DNA of 64,000 nt from Solenopsis invicta (Eukaryota > Arthropoda > Insecta > Hymenoptera > Formicidae): assembly GCF_016802725.1 (NCBI RefSeq), contig NC_052669.1, positions 23,713,770 through 23,777,769 of the forward strand, in the 5' to 3' direction. The notes under the pieces are model-generated. The model made no database searches. It saw nothing but the letters and a program-made list of their open reading frames with translations, and was not told the origin of the DNA. Within the stretch, counting starts at the first letter, position 1; each line of letters starts with the position of its first letter. The position numbers and the translations under genes are program-made. Below are positions 14,380 through 25,611 of the stretch, piece by piece.

Positions 14380-14705
14380 AGTTTATTTGATGTGTTAATG
14401 TTAAACACAATTCAAATAAAAATTTACCACTATTTTTTGTATCTGTTAAAATATTGTTTGTTACATGTAGAATTTAAACAGCAACTTTTTAGCAATCTTA
14501 GAAAATTTAGATCTCATTGCCAATTATACAGTCAAATTTTATAACAAGTATAATTGGCCTTAACATAAATAGGCGCTACAGAAAAATTTTCTTTCCAAAT
14601 TTCACGAGCAGTTCAGATATAAATTCTGTATTTGTTACTTAGATTGATCACTAAACATACGCGATATTACAATATTTGTTAATCATTTATCTATCTCACT
14701 TAATT
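14380..14705. repeat. Dispersed repeat, copy 1 (uninterrupted)
   Basis: This stretch is clearly similar to 26775-27250. Both contain GCCAATTATACAGTCAAAT, an ACATAAATAGG.GCTACAGAAAAA block and a TATAAATTCTGT block in the same order. Here the sequence runs through the site that carries a palindromic insertion in the other copy. The nature of the family is unknown. Confidence 0.65.
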
Positions 14706-15778
14706 TCTGCAAAAAATTAAGTGAGATATATTTTTTTAGTGTATCAGAATTTTTTCAGACTTTTCTAGACTCAAAAATCCTTTGAAAAAAAATACCATCT
14801 TAGCGATCCACGATGTCTAACAATAAGTAGTGAAACTCAGCGGTATTTGCAGAGGATTAAATCGAGCATATCAAAAAAGAATTATCTGTGTAATAATCTG
14901 TTACATTAGAAATTTTCTAATTCTAATTTGGCAGGAGTTTTTATTTGTCGGATATTTCTAATTAAAAGTGACGACGGGCGCATTATGTCGCTGTGAATAA
15001 TTACTTTCGCTCTGAAAACCGCATGCTCTCGAAAAGACAATAAACACAATAATTAAGAATATTTACAGCTTCAGCGATAGGCGCTGCGCTGTGAATGCAG
15101 CGAGACTAAATGCATCGCGTTACAGGCACGCTTAAAATGCATATTGCAAATTGCAATCTTGAAACATCACACGGAACAGTTTAATTAAAAGAATAATTCT
15201 TCGGATGACGCAGGCCGATAAAAATAGCCCGGCGAAGCCGGCGTTCTGTATGAATATGAATGATCTTATTCTACTTTACGTGTACTTCGGCGAGTCGCGA
15301 TACTTTCCAGACTTTCCGGAAACTTTCCCAAAAACGGCGCGACGCGAGTTACCCGAGTAGCTAAGAGAGCGAGAGAACTACTGATCGTGGAAAGCGCCCG
15401 AGCGCGTTTCCTTTCGTAGAAAGCATCCGACAATGTGCGCGTAACAATGCGCCGCTGTCGCACAACGGCGGCGAATTTATTTTCTCACGACGTATTGGAT
15501 TATACTCGCTCTCTAGCGAAGGACGCGTGTCGTACAATGTTGTAAAGGCAGAGGAGGTGCAACGTAGCGACTAACCTATCTCATGCTCCCGGCGACGCCT
15601 CCGCCTTCTGCGAGTTCTGTTTACGAGCCGGTCTATCCCATCGGGCACTTTGCGAAGGCGCAATGCTGCTCCGGAGACTCTCATATGAGTATTTAAAATG
15701 ATAAAGAGGAGAAAACGCTCCGCGAACGTTAAATTAACAAACATTCAAACGAATTCACACGTGAATAATTTTGTTCAA

Positions 15779-15994
15779 GTATCTAAATATTTTGCTGGAT
15801 GCAGATCTGAAAATAATTTTATTGGACCATCAAAATAATTGTGATGGATATTCAAGCATGATGAGCAATGCTGCAAAAAAAAATTGAACATTCTAGCGAT
15901 TCAGTTTGAGAGTCCAACATAATTATTTTGATGATCTAACAAAATTATATATTTCCAGATCTGTATCCAATTAAATTTATAGATATTTAGATAC
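15779..15994. mobile_element. TIR element, about 216 bp
   Basis: The outer ends are GTATCTAAATAT and ATATTTAGATAC, exact inverse complements. Inside them CAGATCTG and CAAAATAATT/AATTATTTTG blocks also pair. It has no coding capacity and is a typical non-autonomous MITE. Confidence 0.65.
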
Positions 15995-16911
15995 TAGCAA
16001 TACCGTCCGTTCTTTCCGTGCATTCTTTAATAATTAAACACGAAACGAATACGGTGTTGTTTGTTCGCACGAGGTCGGAACTCCCGCTTTCGATTCGCCA
16101 CCCACATTGCCATTTCCCTATTTGCGCATGGTTTCGAAAACGGCTTCGATTATCTTGAAGCCAGGTGCAAGCGCGTCACTTTCACCGATTATTGCTTTTT
16201 AAAGACGCCCGTTCGAGCACGGAATAACGTGCTGTTATTACATAAAATACACGATGCACCAGCAACGTTTGCTGTTTTTTACAACAAGAACAATTATTAA
16301 AAGTTGAATTGAGAGTAGAAACGCCAATCACAATTAACAGATATTTATAATGCAAAATAAGATACGTAAAAGCAGTGATGTATACACATAGCTAAACATC
16401 TGAACATCTTACGCGCGGAATGCGCGAGTAAATTGCTCTACGCACACGCTTTATTCGCGACATTAATCGTTTCCGAGTATGTGTCACGGTCGTCGTAATT
16501 ACTCTAAAAGGAGCTGTCAAGGCACGTACCGAGGTCTCTCGTCTTCCTCCGTCGTTCGCAACGTGAATGCAGGTGTCTCGAGCTAATTGCAAGTCGTGAA
16601 CACGATCTTGGATCAGCCGACCGATCGACATTTCAAGATCAGTAGTGCACCGAGTGCTACACTTACATATGCATTGGCATCAATGTCTGTTTTAACCTGA
16701 CCTTACATTTAGGTGAACATAACACTATTACTAAAGAGCGTTTATATTAAACCCAACTAATCTAACAGTGTAACTCTTTAATAAAATTTTTTTAATATTT
16801 TAGATTTTGTTCCTTGGACTCAAATGTTTTGGATTGTGCCAATAAATAAACATTACTGTTAAACAAGAATGGCGCAGATCATTTTCTATAAACTTTTTTA
16901 TTTAATAAATG

Positions 16912-17139
16912 CACTGAGAAAAAAATGTTAAATTAATTAAACTTGATTAAATTTCGTTAGTTCAAGTATTTATGTATTTGAATATATAAAATAATACTTG
17001 AACTTTAATTTAAGCATTTATACATTTAAATTAAATATACAAATATATAAATTCTTAATTTAAATACATAAATACTTAAATTAAAGAAATTTAATCCAGT
17101 TAAAAAATTTAGTCAAGTTAACATTTTTTTTCTCAATGT
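16912..17139. mobile_element. MITE family 1, copy a (16.9 kb)
   Basis: It begins CACTGAGAAAAAAATG and ends TTTTTTTCTCAATGTA. The sub-terminal TTGATTAAATTTC and GAAATTTAATCCAG blocks are inverted. Related copies are at 30058-30470, 35247-35405 and 36908-37080. Confidence 0.6.
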
Positions 17140-19789
17140 ACCTATTTCCTTTTAAAATTTTTTTAAAGATATTAAATTTATTTGCAAAGTAAACAGAGAG
17201 AAAAATAGACGAGAGAGAAAGAAAGAAGAGAGATTGCTACATTTAAAAAAACAGTCTCATTAAACGTTCTTTCTATACACAATCGAATTGTGTATTTATC
17301 AAAATTAATCAAATTTTTATTAAAATTTATCAAAATGTAATAAGTAAAAATAATTTTTACGGCGATAAGTGAACGATAATCGTAATATGTAAAAATCCAG
17401 ATCAGTTCAGATTTTCTTGAACGTTTCCAAGCTTTAAAAGACGTAGAAATCGGAACGTGTAATACGCGAGATACCACTGCGGCTAATTGCACGGTGTTGC
17501 AGCGCGTGTCTTAATGCACGTTTGATAATTGCACCGCCTGTTACGGTGAGGAATGCGGCGAGCTCCGTCCGCTCCTGCGTTGGAAAAGGAGGAGAGTCCT
17601 CCGCGACACGCCTTAAATTAGGCGCTTAGTTTCCAGTACATTAATCGACGGAAACAATCGAGACGGGATCAAGAGCACGCGCGATAAGATCTTGCTATTT
17701 TCCTACCTCTACTGGGCAGCAACGCTGGTAAAAACGCACCATCGCGCCGCCGATGCGTTTACTTTCGGAACGATCGCTCGCGAGATCGTCGAGGTCTCCT
17801 TCGGATCGCGCCATCCACGGCTTCAAAAATAAGCAAGGAATTACGGAATAAATAAAACGTTCCTGGCACGCAACAGGAACGACCTTGCTTTGCAGAAATA
17901 AAAAAAAAGAAAACCAGTTTACATGGTGTAGTGCGTTAATGCAATAAATTTCTCTTTGCGTGTTGGTCCTTTAGACCAGATTGCCACTCTGTATAGTGCT
18001 CAATATATTATATAACATTTTTATAGAATTATATTTCATATATAACATTTGAAGAGAGAAAGAGATAAAGAGAACCTGTTTGATAGATTTATATCTGATA
18101 TATACGTAAAGTACGTACAGCTTAGATATTGTACTTCCTCAGTTTTTTTACGATGCTATCGCCAGTACATTTTTGCCTGAGAAGCTAGAACAAATGATAC
18201 ACGTTGAACGTGTGCCAAACGTGTGATCGTCGATAACGAGACCGCTCGTATGGCCAGATATCGATTGTTCATCGGTACGGAGGCCGTCTGCCAGGATTAA
18301 TGGTGCGGAGCAAAAACGTTAAATCGTGTGACAGTGAGGAATTAATTACGCGACTCGAGCAACAGTGTGCAAAGAAAACGCGAATTTAATGGTATCTCGT
18401 ATGATTTTGCTCAAAGAATTTTAAACACAAAGTAAAATAACGATAACATGTAGAATCTAATTTCTATGAGTAATAATACAGGTTTTTCTTTGCGTACGAT
18501 TACCTCAACGAATTTTCATATAATATTGACTAAAAATAAACTTCACTGAAAAAAAGTTTTTATGTCCAAGTAAATATAATTAACGAGTGTATAAATCGAT
18601 AGTGTGATTAAAAATATATAGTGATGCAATTAAATACGTCCTATTTAGAAAGATTCGGACTTATTGTTATTATAGAAAAAGGTATGATTAAGAAACCTAG
18701 ACTTAAAAATAAAGCTCTTTCGCACGGGTCAATAAACGAAGCCGTATCACCGGGCGATATCGATACGAATTCCCTGAAAACCGGAACTATTCGCATAAAA
18801 AACTTGGTCGGTGAATTTACGAGCGCCGAGAATGGCCCCCCGAGACTCGCTCGAGATTAGCGCGGTGCAATTAAAGGGATAATTAGAGTGTGCGTCGCGC
18901 AGATTCGCCGAAGACGTCTTCAAGCGTCCTCTGAAGGAGGAGCGCAGTTTGCGCGTGCAGGTGAAACGCCGGTGAGTTTTATCGCGCAATAAATAACGTT
19001 GCACGCAGGAAACGAACGCCATATTCGTCACAACGTCACAGCTCAGGAATAGCTTTACTGCCGGGCAGGGCACGCCGGTCTCCGTTATGCCTGTGCGTCT
19101 CGCAAATACACGTGACGAACGCCTTCGGGCACACAGCTACGAAGAACAAGGTATGTCCCATATTCAGCGATGAAAATAATCTTTATCAGGGGCCCTATAT
19201 ATAAATTTCTCGGAAAATCTATTGCATCTTATAAACATCCCTCTTCCCCCAATGTACTCTCTAAATCAGAATCGGTTTATTATTCACTGAAAAACAATGA
19301 ATAATCTGATTTCAGTAATAGAAATACTTATAAATATATCAATCAGTGATGTATACACTACCTTTCAGTGACAGTACTGATTCCGATCGGAAGAGTACCC
19401 TCTTATTAATCAGAATCATTAAAAAATAGTGAATAGTCACTGATGATCACAAGTTGTAAGTATAGCACTGCAAGTCAGTAAGATTTTACTGATTCAGATT
19501 TAGCGAATACGTTCCTTTATATTCTACGTATTCTATATTTATAATATTATATAATAGTATTAATGTAATACTTTACTATTATATTCTTAACATTTGTATT
19601 TCATACATCTCTCGTTTCATTCAAAATTTGTCGGATAATCCTTTTCAGAGAGTTCCCCAGCCCCGCAAAGCAGGTCACAATAAGGTCCTTTCAGGCCTCA
19701 ACCTTCGTCTAACTCTACTTTCTCCTTGAATTTGTTTTCGGCAATCGCCGAAGAAGAGAAAAAGAGAGAGAAAAGAGACGGAAACCTAC

Positions 19790-20122
19790 CTGGCGGGATT
19801 CGTAGGCGTCGGAGAAGTACTCGGAATCGCCTCCGCTGGAGGAGTCGGCTGATGCTGCCGCCGCATTGGCACCGGTTGCGGCAGCAGAAGCGGCGGCAGG
19901 CCTGCGTCGATCGTCTGCACTCGCGCCGCGATCCATCGTCGCGTCGTAGAACACATGGACGGCGCTCGTATCGTCGGCGGACGCGTCGTCGTCGGCGACG
20001 CCGTTGCACACACCCTCCGGTTGCTGTTGCTGCTGCTCGTCGTCCTTCGGCAGCGCTAGCGCGGCTTCTTCCACCGCGGTCTTGCTGCCCTTAGCGAAGA
20101 GCCGCGAGATCGTGTTCCACAT
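19790..20122 (-). CDS. First coding exon of an unidentified minus-strand gene (111 codons)
   Basis: The ATG at 20122 opens MWNTISRLFAKGSKTAVEEA, followed by KDDEQQQQQPEGVCNG, an acidic stretch, an Ala-rich stretch (positions about 75-93) and SSGGDSEYFSDAYESRQ. The exon ends in phase 0 at CAG|GTAGGT, a good donor. The base composition is strongly coding-like compared with the flanks, and the opposite-strand Arg-rich frame is a shadow. I do not recognise the family. The amphipathic start followed by a low-complexity acidic/Ala linker is typical of an isoform-specific N-terminus. The rest of the gene must lie at lower coordinates, and no further exon was convincingly found, so the introns are long or run past position 1. 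It is divergent to Pka-R1. Confidence 0.6.
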
Positions 20123-23040
20123 TCAACGGGATGATGACGGTGACAATCGCGTCGGCATCCGTGGCCTCAATCAACGAACCTCGATCAACGCGACCCCCCG
20201 TCCTCGTCATAGCCGGGACCTCGCGAGGGATCCCAAATCCGCCTCCTTTTCCTTCGGCAGTTCAGCAGTTTTCCTCTCCTCCTTTTTTCGTGCTGTGTCT
20301 TGCGACGAAGATCTCGTTTCTCTTACACTCGCGTGTTTCACTGACTTTACTGATCCTTTAATCTGCGTCAAGCGTCCACGTCTCGCTTTTCCTCGACTTA
20401 TCCTCACATGCACGTGACACACTATGCACAGCTGCGTGGCGGCAAACGTAGCGGTAGACTCTTCCGTTGACGAGACACGCGGGAGACTGATAAATTCTGC
20501 AACGATAAACGAGAGTAAGCAACAAGAGTAAGAGAAAAAGAAAAAGAGATAAACGAGGAGCTCCCGGTTCGCGGAGATTTTCGTTTTCCCACGAGCACGT
20601 GTAACGAGCCGGTGAGTTCCCTAGTTGCAATATCGCCCACGCGGAACGAGAGTTATAATTATATCGACGTTATAATTTCTGGCAAGCTTCTAGCCCTCAA
20701 CATCGGTCCATGAGACTGCTAGTCACTATAAGCTTTTCCCTCTCCTATGCTTTTAGTCTTTCTTCACTATCATAAATAAAAGCGTTAACGCTTCTTCAGT
20801 TACCATGCAGAATATTACGTATTATGACATCTTGAAACCATGAGCGATGCACATGGCAAGACAAGTAAAAATTCTGTATGCATCACCGATGATGCTTGTG
20901 GCAGAGAGGTGTTAAAGAGCTGCTAAATGCAAATTAGAAACAAAAACGAGTTTAGGTATGTTTTTGACGATGAAATAGCGATGACACTTCCAGGAGATTC
21001 TCGAGCTGAAGCCAAACTTGATTTCAACCCAATTCTAATTATAGAATAAGTAAAAGTGATATATATATTTGAAGGAACAGCGACGATGTAATAAAAGTAT
21101 CAAATTTTAATAAATTATAATTTTTGCTATATCTGAATAAATTCAATTAACATCGCAAATAAATTACAACTTTTTAAAATAATTATTTCCTGCGTAAGAT
21201 ATTCTTGAAGAGATTAATTATGGTAAAATCGAGGCTAAACAGTTATCGACTACAATTATATCGTACAATTGCTATACAAGCATATTTCTCACGAAGCTGT
21301 TATTAAAAATTGATCACGATAATGCTAAGCCTATTAAATCAATTTCTCTTCTTTGCATTTAATTACTTGATTTGTAGTATAGCTCATATAAATATTATTA
21401 ATGTTCTAAATAAATTATAAATACACAATAATCAGTTAGATATTTAAAAAAATTGATATTATAACGTATAGAACAGATATAGAGTATAGTTACAAAATAA
21501 ACTTAAACGATATTCAAAATAGCATTGGGTTTTACAAGTCTCATTGTTGAAAGATCTTTGTCAACAATAAAATCAAATTCTATAAGAAACGTAGGTAACA
21601 ATCTCAATTATGAGTTATTTAAAGTTAAAACAATTTTTATTAATTCTTGTAAATTTAATGATCAACATTTAGAAAGATTGCTAATGTCAATAAGCATTAA
21701 ATATTCTAATTTCAAAGAAAATTTGTTACATATTCTATAAATTGATTATGAATTTTAATTTATCTTGATTTGTAGCAAATCACATTTTAAAAGAGCATTT
21801 TCACTTCTGGTCCACCCCTTGACAATATAAATGACATCACAATGATCATCGAGCCATGGTAACCATATTACAATAACTAAAAAGCTATAGTTTACTTTCA
21901 TATATTTTTGGTTAATGATTTTGGAACACAGCTCAGCGAATCAACTATTAACAAAAAAAAACAAAAAATAATATTTAAACGTCTCACAAAAATAAGTACT
22001 ACAAATCGCGTTTTGTAATATTTATTTGTAAATTTGATAAAAAATATTACAAATTAAATCAAAATTTTCACCTATATTAATAAAACTCAAATAAATATTT
22101 GTATAAAAATTCATTCAGATTCTGCTTATTTGTTTAAAAATTATTTATTAGAATCAAGAGTAAACAAAAAAAATAACTTTTAAACCGATAAGAAAATTGT
22201 GTTTCAATTTTACCCAAATACTTAAATGTAATAACAGACGAATTTATGAAAGTTTTATATTTTTGATAATGCTTTGAGACATACCTTAAAGTAACAAAAC
22301 AAAATTTAAAGAATGCAACAAAATTTTCTGCAATTTTATTAATCTACAAAATACCATCATGGATATTTCACGTCCAAACAATTTCTATCCATGAAAATTT
22401 CTTGAAACATGTTGAAGGTAATTAAATATTATACATTTTTTTTTTAATTAAGTACAAACATTTGTTCTAAAAGATTAATATTCATTTACACACCAATGCA
22501 GAATAACTTTGATCTCGGTTTAACTAATTTTTTATCTTTTTATAATTCTAATGTCCCTTTTCACCAATGTAGATTAACTTTAATCTCATTTCATTTGCCC
22601 TTTATCCTTTTCTAGTTCTAAAAATTAGAAAAAGGTAAAAAGTAAGTTAAACTAATATCGAAGTTAATCTACTGGTGAAAATAGACATAAGAATTAGAAA
22701 AAGATAAAGAGTAAGTTAAACTGAGATTAAAGTTAATCTACAGTAGTGAAAATGGACATAAAATAAGGATCTTTCAGAGATTTCTTTATCACTTTAAATA
22801 GGTAGGTTAAAAAAGTTGATATCAAAAAGTTCATGATGGTACTAAGAAGACATCTCTTTTTCACATGGTACCTTAAAGGTTAATGTACATAAATCTATGT
22901 AAAACATTTAATTCTGCATATTTGATTCATAATTGAGACCGTCACCTTTATTCTACTTTTTAAGAAGATCGTGAAAGTATACATTTCATCTCCACGTTCT
23001 TCAAACTTTGAGTACATGCAAACTGGATAACCTCAAAACT
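20123..23040. other. Upstream region of the minus-strand exon; mostly AT-rich non-coding
   Basis: The first 500 bp (20123-20640) are GC-richer and probably contain 5' UTR and promoter of the minus-strand gene. The rest is AT-rich and contains the four-armed palindrome at 22490-22760. A 71-codon frame at 21525-21740 (+) lies in AT-rich DNA and has no clear homology. Confidence 0.5.
22490..22760. mobile_element. Four-armed nested palindrome
   Basis: A perfect or near-perfect hairpin (about 22558-22681) is flanked by a second pair of arms. The motif TAGATTAACTTTAATCTC or its inverse occurs four times: near 22497, 22571, 22660 and 22725. It looks like a MITE inserted in, or duplicated onto, a relative. 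There is no coding capacity. Confidence 0.6.
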
Positions 23041-23049
23041 GAAGGAAAA

Positions 23050-24610
23050 CACAGGCTACCGATGGCGCCGAGAGTGGCCGAAAATATCCAGGATACGTGA
23101 TCGAACTTGACGGTCCCGTGACCGACGTTGTGAACCGCGCTTGCCCGACGTCGCGATCCCGTCGCGGACAACGGCAGCTCACCCGTTTCGGCGTTTTCCG
23201 CAGACGATGCTACCGGCGACGCGAAACGTCCTCGATCGAACGTGGCCTACCGTTCTCCCTCCGCACTGTCGCCCCCTCTGCCTTCCGAGCGTTTCAAGTC
23301 TTGACAACGCGAAGTAATGCCGGGCGAAACGCGGCCAAAGGACACACGGCCGCAAGAGAGCAAGAGAGAAAGAGAAAGAGGACTCGTCCGCTATTTTCGT
23401 CGGAAATGGCAACGGAGAATCGTTCTCCTCCCTCCCGGCTCTCTCGCTCTCTCGCGAATGAGACTATTCGACACCGCGACACGTATCGATCTTTTCGAGC
23501 GAGGAACAACCGGGCGACGACACGAGCGAGAGGAAGCGGCACGGTCGAAACTGTCGATCGACCGTCATCGTCGTCGCACGGCTGATTCACGCAGCATTCG
23601 CGCACACGCACATACACAAACACATGCGCGTCGGAGAATAGGGATCCCTACGAATGCGTATACATGTGCGCGCGCGCGCGCGCACGCGACGATCTCGCGT
23701 CTATACGCGTGTTTCTACATGTTTATACGTGCTCGTGAATAAAGGGATCGAGGTGAAATCCGAAGAGCGCAGAACACGAACACGCGAGATCCTTAATCCC
23801 GTCGCCCCGAGGAGGCGACGTACCTCTTTCCTCCTGCCGCTGCTCCTCTCGCGAGATTGGCTCGGCCCTTGTCCCTCTCTCTCTCTCTGTCTGTCTCTCC
23901 TTTCTCTCTCCTTCGCTCTCGCTCTTTCTCGCTCGAGACCCTCCGAGGTTTCGCGCGAACGAGGAGGCCCTCCTCGAGAGTATCCGCGTTCGTTGACAGC
24001 CAACTTTAGGCCCCGGCGCGTGAACGGGAACACACGCACAGACGCGAGGTATCCGCGTCGAGGATCTCGCGCATCGCCGAGAGAGAGAGCACACGTCGCG
24101 GCGACTCCTCGATCCCGCAGCGACGAACGGAGAGTACCCAATTATTCGCACTCGCACTTAACGACGGACCCCCCCTGGGAATCGTTCGTACGTACGTACG
24201 TTTATTCGTCCGCCCGCCCGTTCGTCCGTCCGATCGACCGACCGACCGACCGTCGCGGAGCGATCGCGCCCGACTTCGCTCCGCTCGCCTCGTCGTCAAG
24301 TCCGTCGCCACCGCGTCCGAGGCGCACCCGACCCGACCGGGATCCGCGAGCTAGCTTCCGCGTACACCACACACACACACCACACGGCACCTCTCTCTCC
24401 CTCTCAACACGGAGATTCGTCCGTTCGCAGGCAGCAGTACGCCGCACGCAGCAGCACTCCGCCGTCCATCGCGATACGCGAGATGGTCGTTGCGCGCGAG
24501 ATCGACCGATCGAGACTCCGCCGCGATTGGTCGATTGGCCGCGCGCGATACATCGAGACGCATCGCGCGCGAAGCGCGGCTGCGTTTATACGACAGTCAG
24601 TGCCGCCACT
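23050..24610. promoter_or_regulatory. CpG and microsatellite-rich island between divergent genes
   Basis: About 1.5 kb of very GC-rich sequence contains (CG)n at 23665-23690, (CT)n near 23874-23900, ACGT repeats at 24188-24202, CGAC repeats at 24234-24252 and (CA)n near 24367-24382. Long Arg/Ser-rich frames open on both strands (up to 343 codons), as expected of such composition, and none resembles a protein. Its position 0.85 kb upstream of Pka-R1 exon 1 suggests a promoter or distal regulatory island. The direction of transcription is unclear. Confidence 0.4.
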
Positions 24611-25446
24611 TCTATTATATTTTTCCATTATATTGTAACCTATTTTATTCAGTATACATCAGTACCAAGATTGAGTAATAACTAATTGAAAAATTAAAAA
24701 TTAAATAATAAAGTTAAAAAGTTAATCACTTTTAACTTGACTCAATTAATTTTAAGTTATCTAATTTTTAACTTTAGTTATTTTGAAATATATAAATTTC
24801 ATTAACTTTTTTTCTTAATTAAAAATTTATCTTTGCCAAAGAAAAAAATTATAAAAGAAAAAATGCATCTTCCTGGACATGAATTTCTTCTTTTATAATT
24901 TTTTGTACATAAAAAGCAGTATTTTTTTGCTAATGTAATTTAAACTAACCTAATTTTAAAAACTTAACTTCATTTTAAATGAATGTTACTTATTTCAAAT
25001 AATTAGTGCATTTTACGACTATTATCAAGAGAATTTTTTTTTCAAAAATAATTGTTGCTTAAAGAAGAGAACATAGCAATTCAGTAATCGCTTTTTTTAG
25101 TACAAGAATATTTTTCTACGTGTAAATTCGAACTTTCCGAAATATTCGAACTGAAGACTCACTTTTTTTTACTTCCCAGTATGTTCGAATCTTTTAGCTG
25201 ACAAAAGCACATTTGAATTTTCTTACAATTCGTTTTCCTTGAAACATTAAAACGATTAGTTTTCGGTGTTCAGATGAGCGGAAAACATCCTCGCCGATCG
25301 TCACGCGTATTTTCAGCGTCAAGATCCCCTCGGTGCGACCCGGGGTCTCGCAGGAGATCGCATGACAACGTCGTGGCGCCGCGGGGCAGCGGGAGGGGAG
25401 CGACGCAATGTATCGCCGATAAAGCGGCGCGCCGTGCATCATCAAT
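24611..25446 (+). other. AT-rich spacer and Pka-R1 5' UTR/promoter-proximal region
   Basis: Positions 24611-25260 are AT-rich with weak inverted repeats (for example 24843-24902). From about 25270 to 25446 the composition turns GC-rich and leads into the Pka-R1 start codon, so this part is likely 5' UTR. No TATA box is seen at a suitable place. Confidence 0.45.
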
Positions 25447-25611
25447 ATGGCGGCGAATCTCGAGGAGGAGCAGAGCTTACGCGAGTGCGAGGAATACGTG
25501 CAGAGACACAATATCCAACAGGTCCTGAAAGACTGTATAGTGCAACTGTGCGTGGGCCGGCCCGAGAACCCGATCTCCTTCCTGCGGGAGTACTTCCAGA
25601 AGCTGGAAAGG
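25447..25611 (+). CDS. Pka-R1: Pka-R1 coding exon 1 (dimerisation/docking domain)
   Basis: This exon encodes 55 residues from MAANLEEEQSLREC to REYFQKLER and ends in phase 0 at AGG|GTACGT. It is exactly the D/D domain that binds A-kinase anchoring proteins. The upstream 150 bp are GC-rich and probably 5' UTR. Confidence 0.95.

Larger units (their letters stand above)
13860..19789. other. Non-coding stretch
   Basis: AT-rich sequence with dispersed repeats: a repeat at 14380-14705 shared with 26775-27250, a TIR element at 15779-15994 and a MITE at 16912-17139. Moderately GC-rich patches lie at 15250-15670 and 17500-17820. Open frames are short and unsupported. It is probably an intron of the minus-strand gene whose first exon is at 20122-19790. 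Confidence 0.55.

Noticed and set aside
21525..21740. 71-codon frame faintly like a transposase dimerisation tail
   Set aside because: The resemblance is only a few residues in AT-rich DNA, with no flanking transposase sequence.
23654..24685. 343-codon plus-strand frame, Arg/Ser-rich
   Set aside because: It spans microsatellites and a CpG island. Long frames open on both strands here, and composition explains it.
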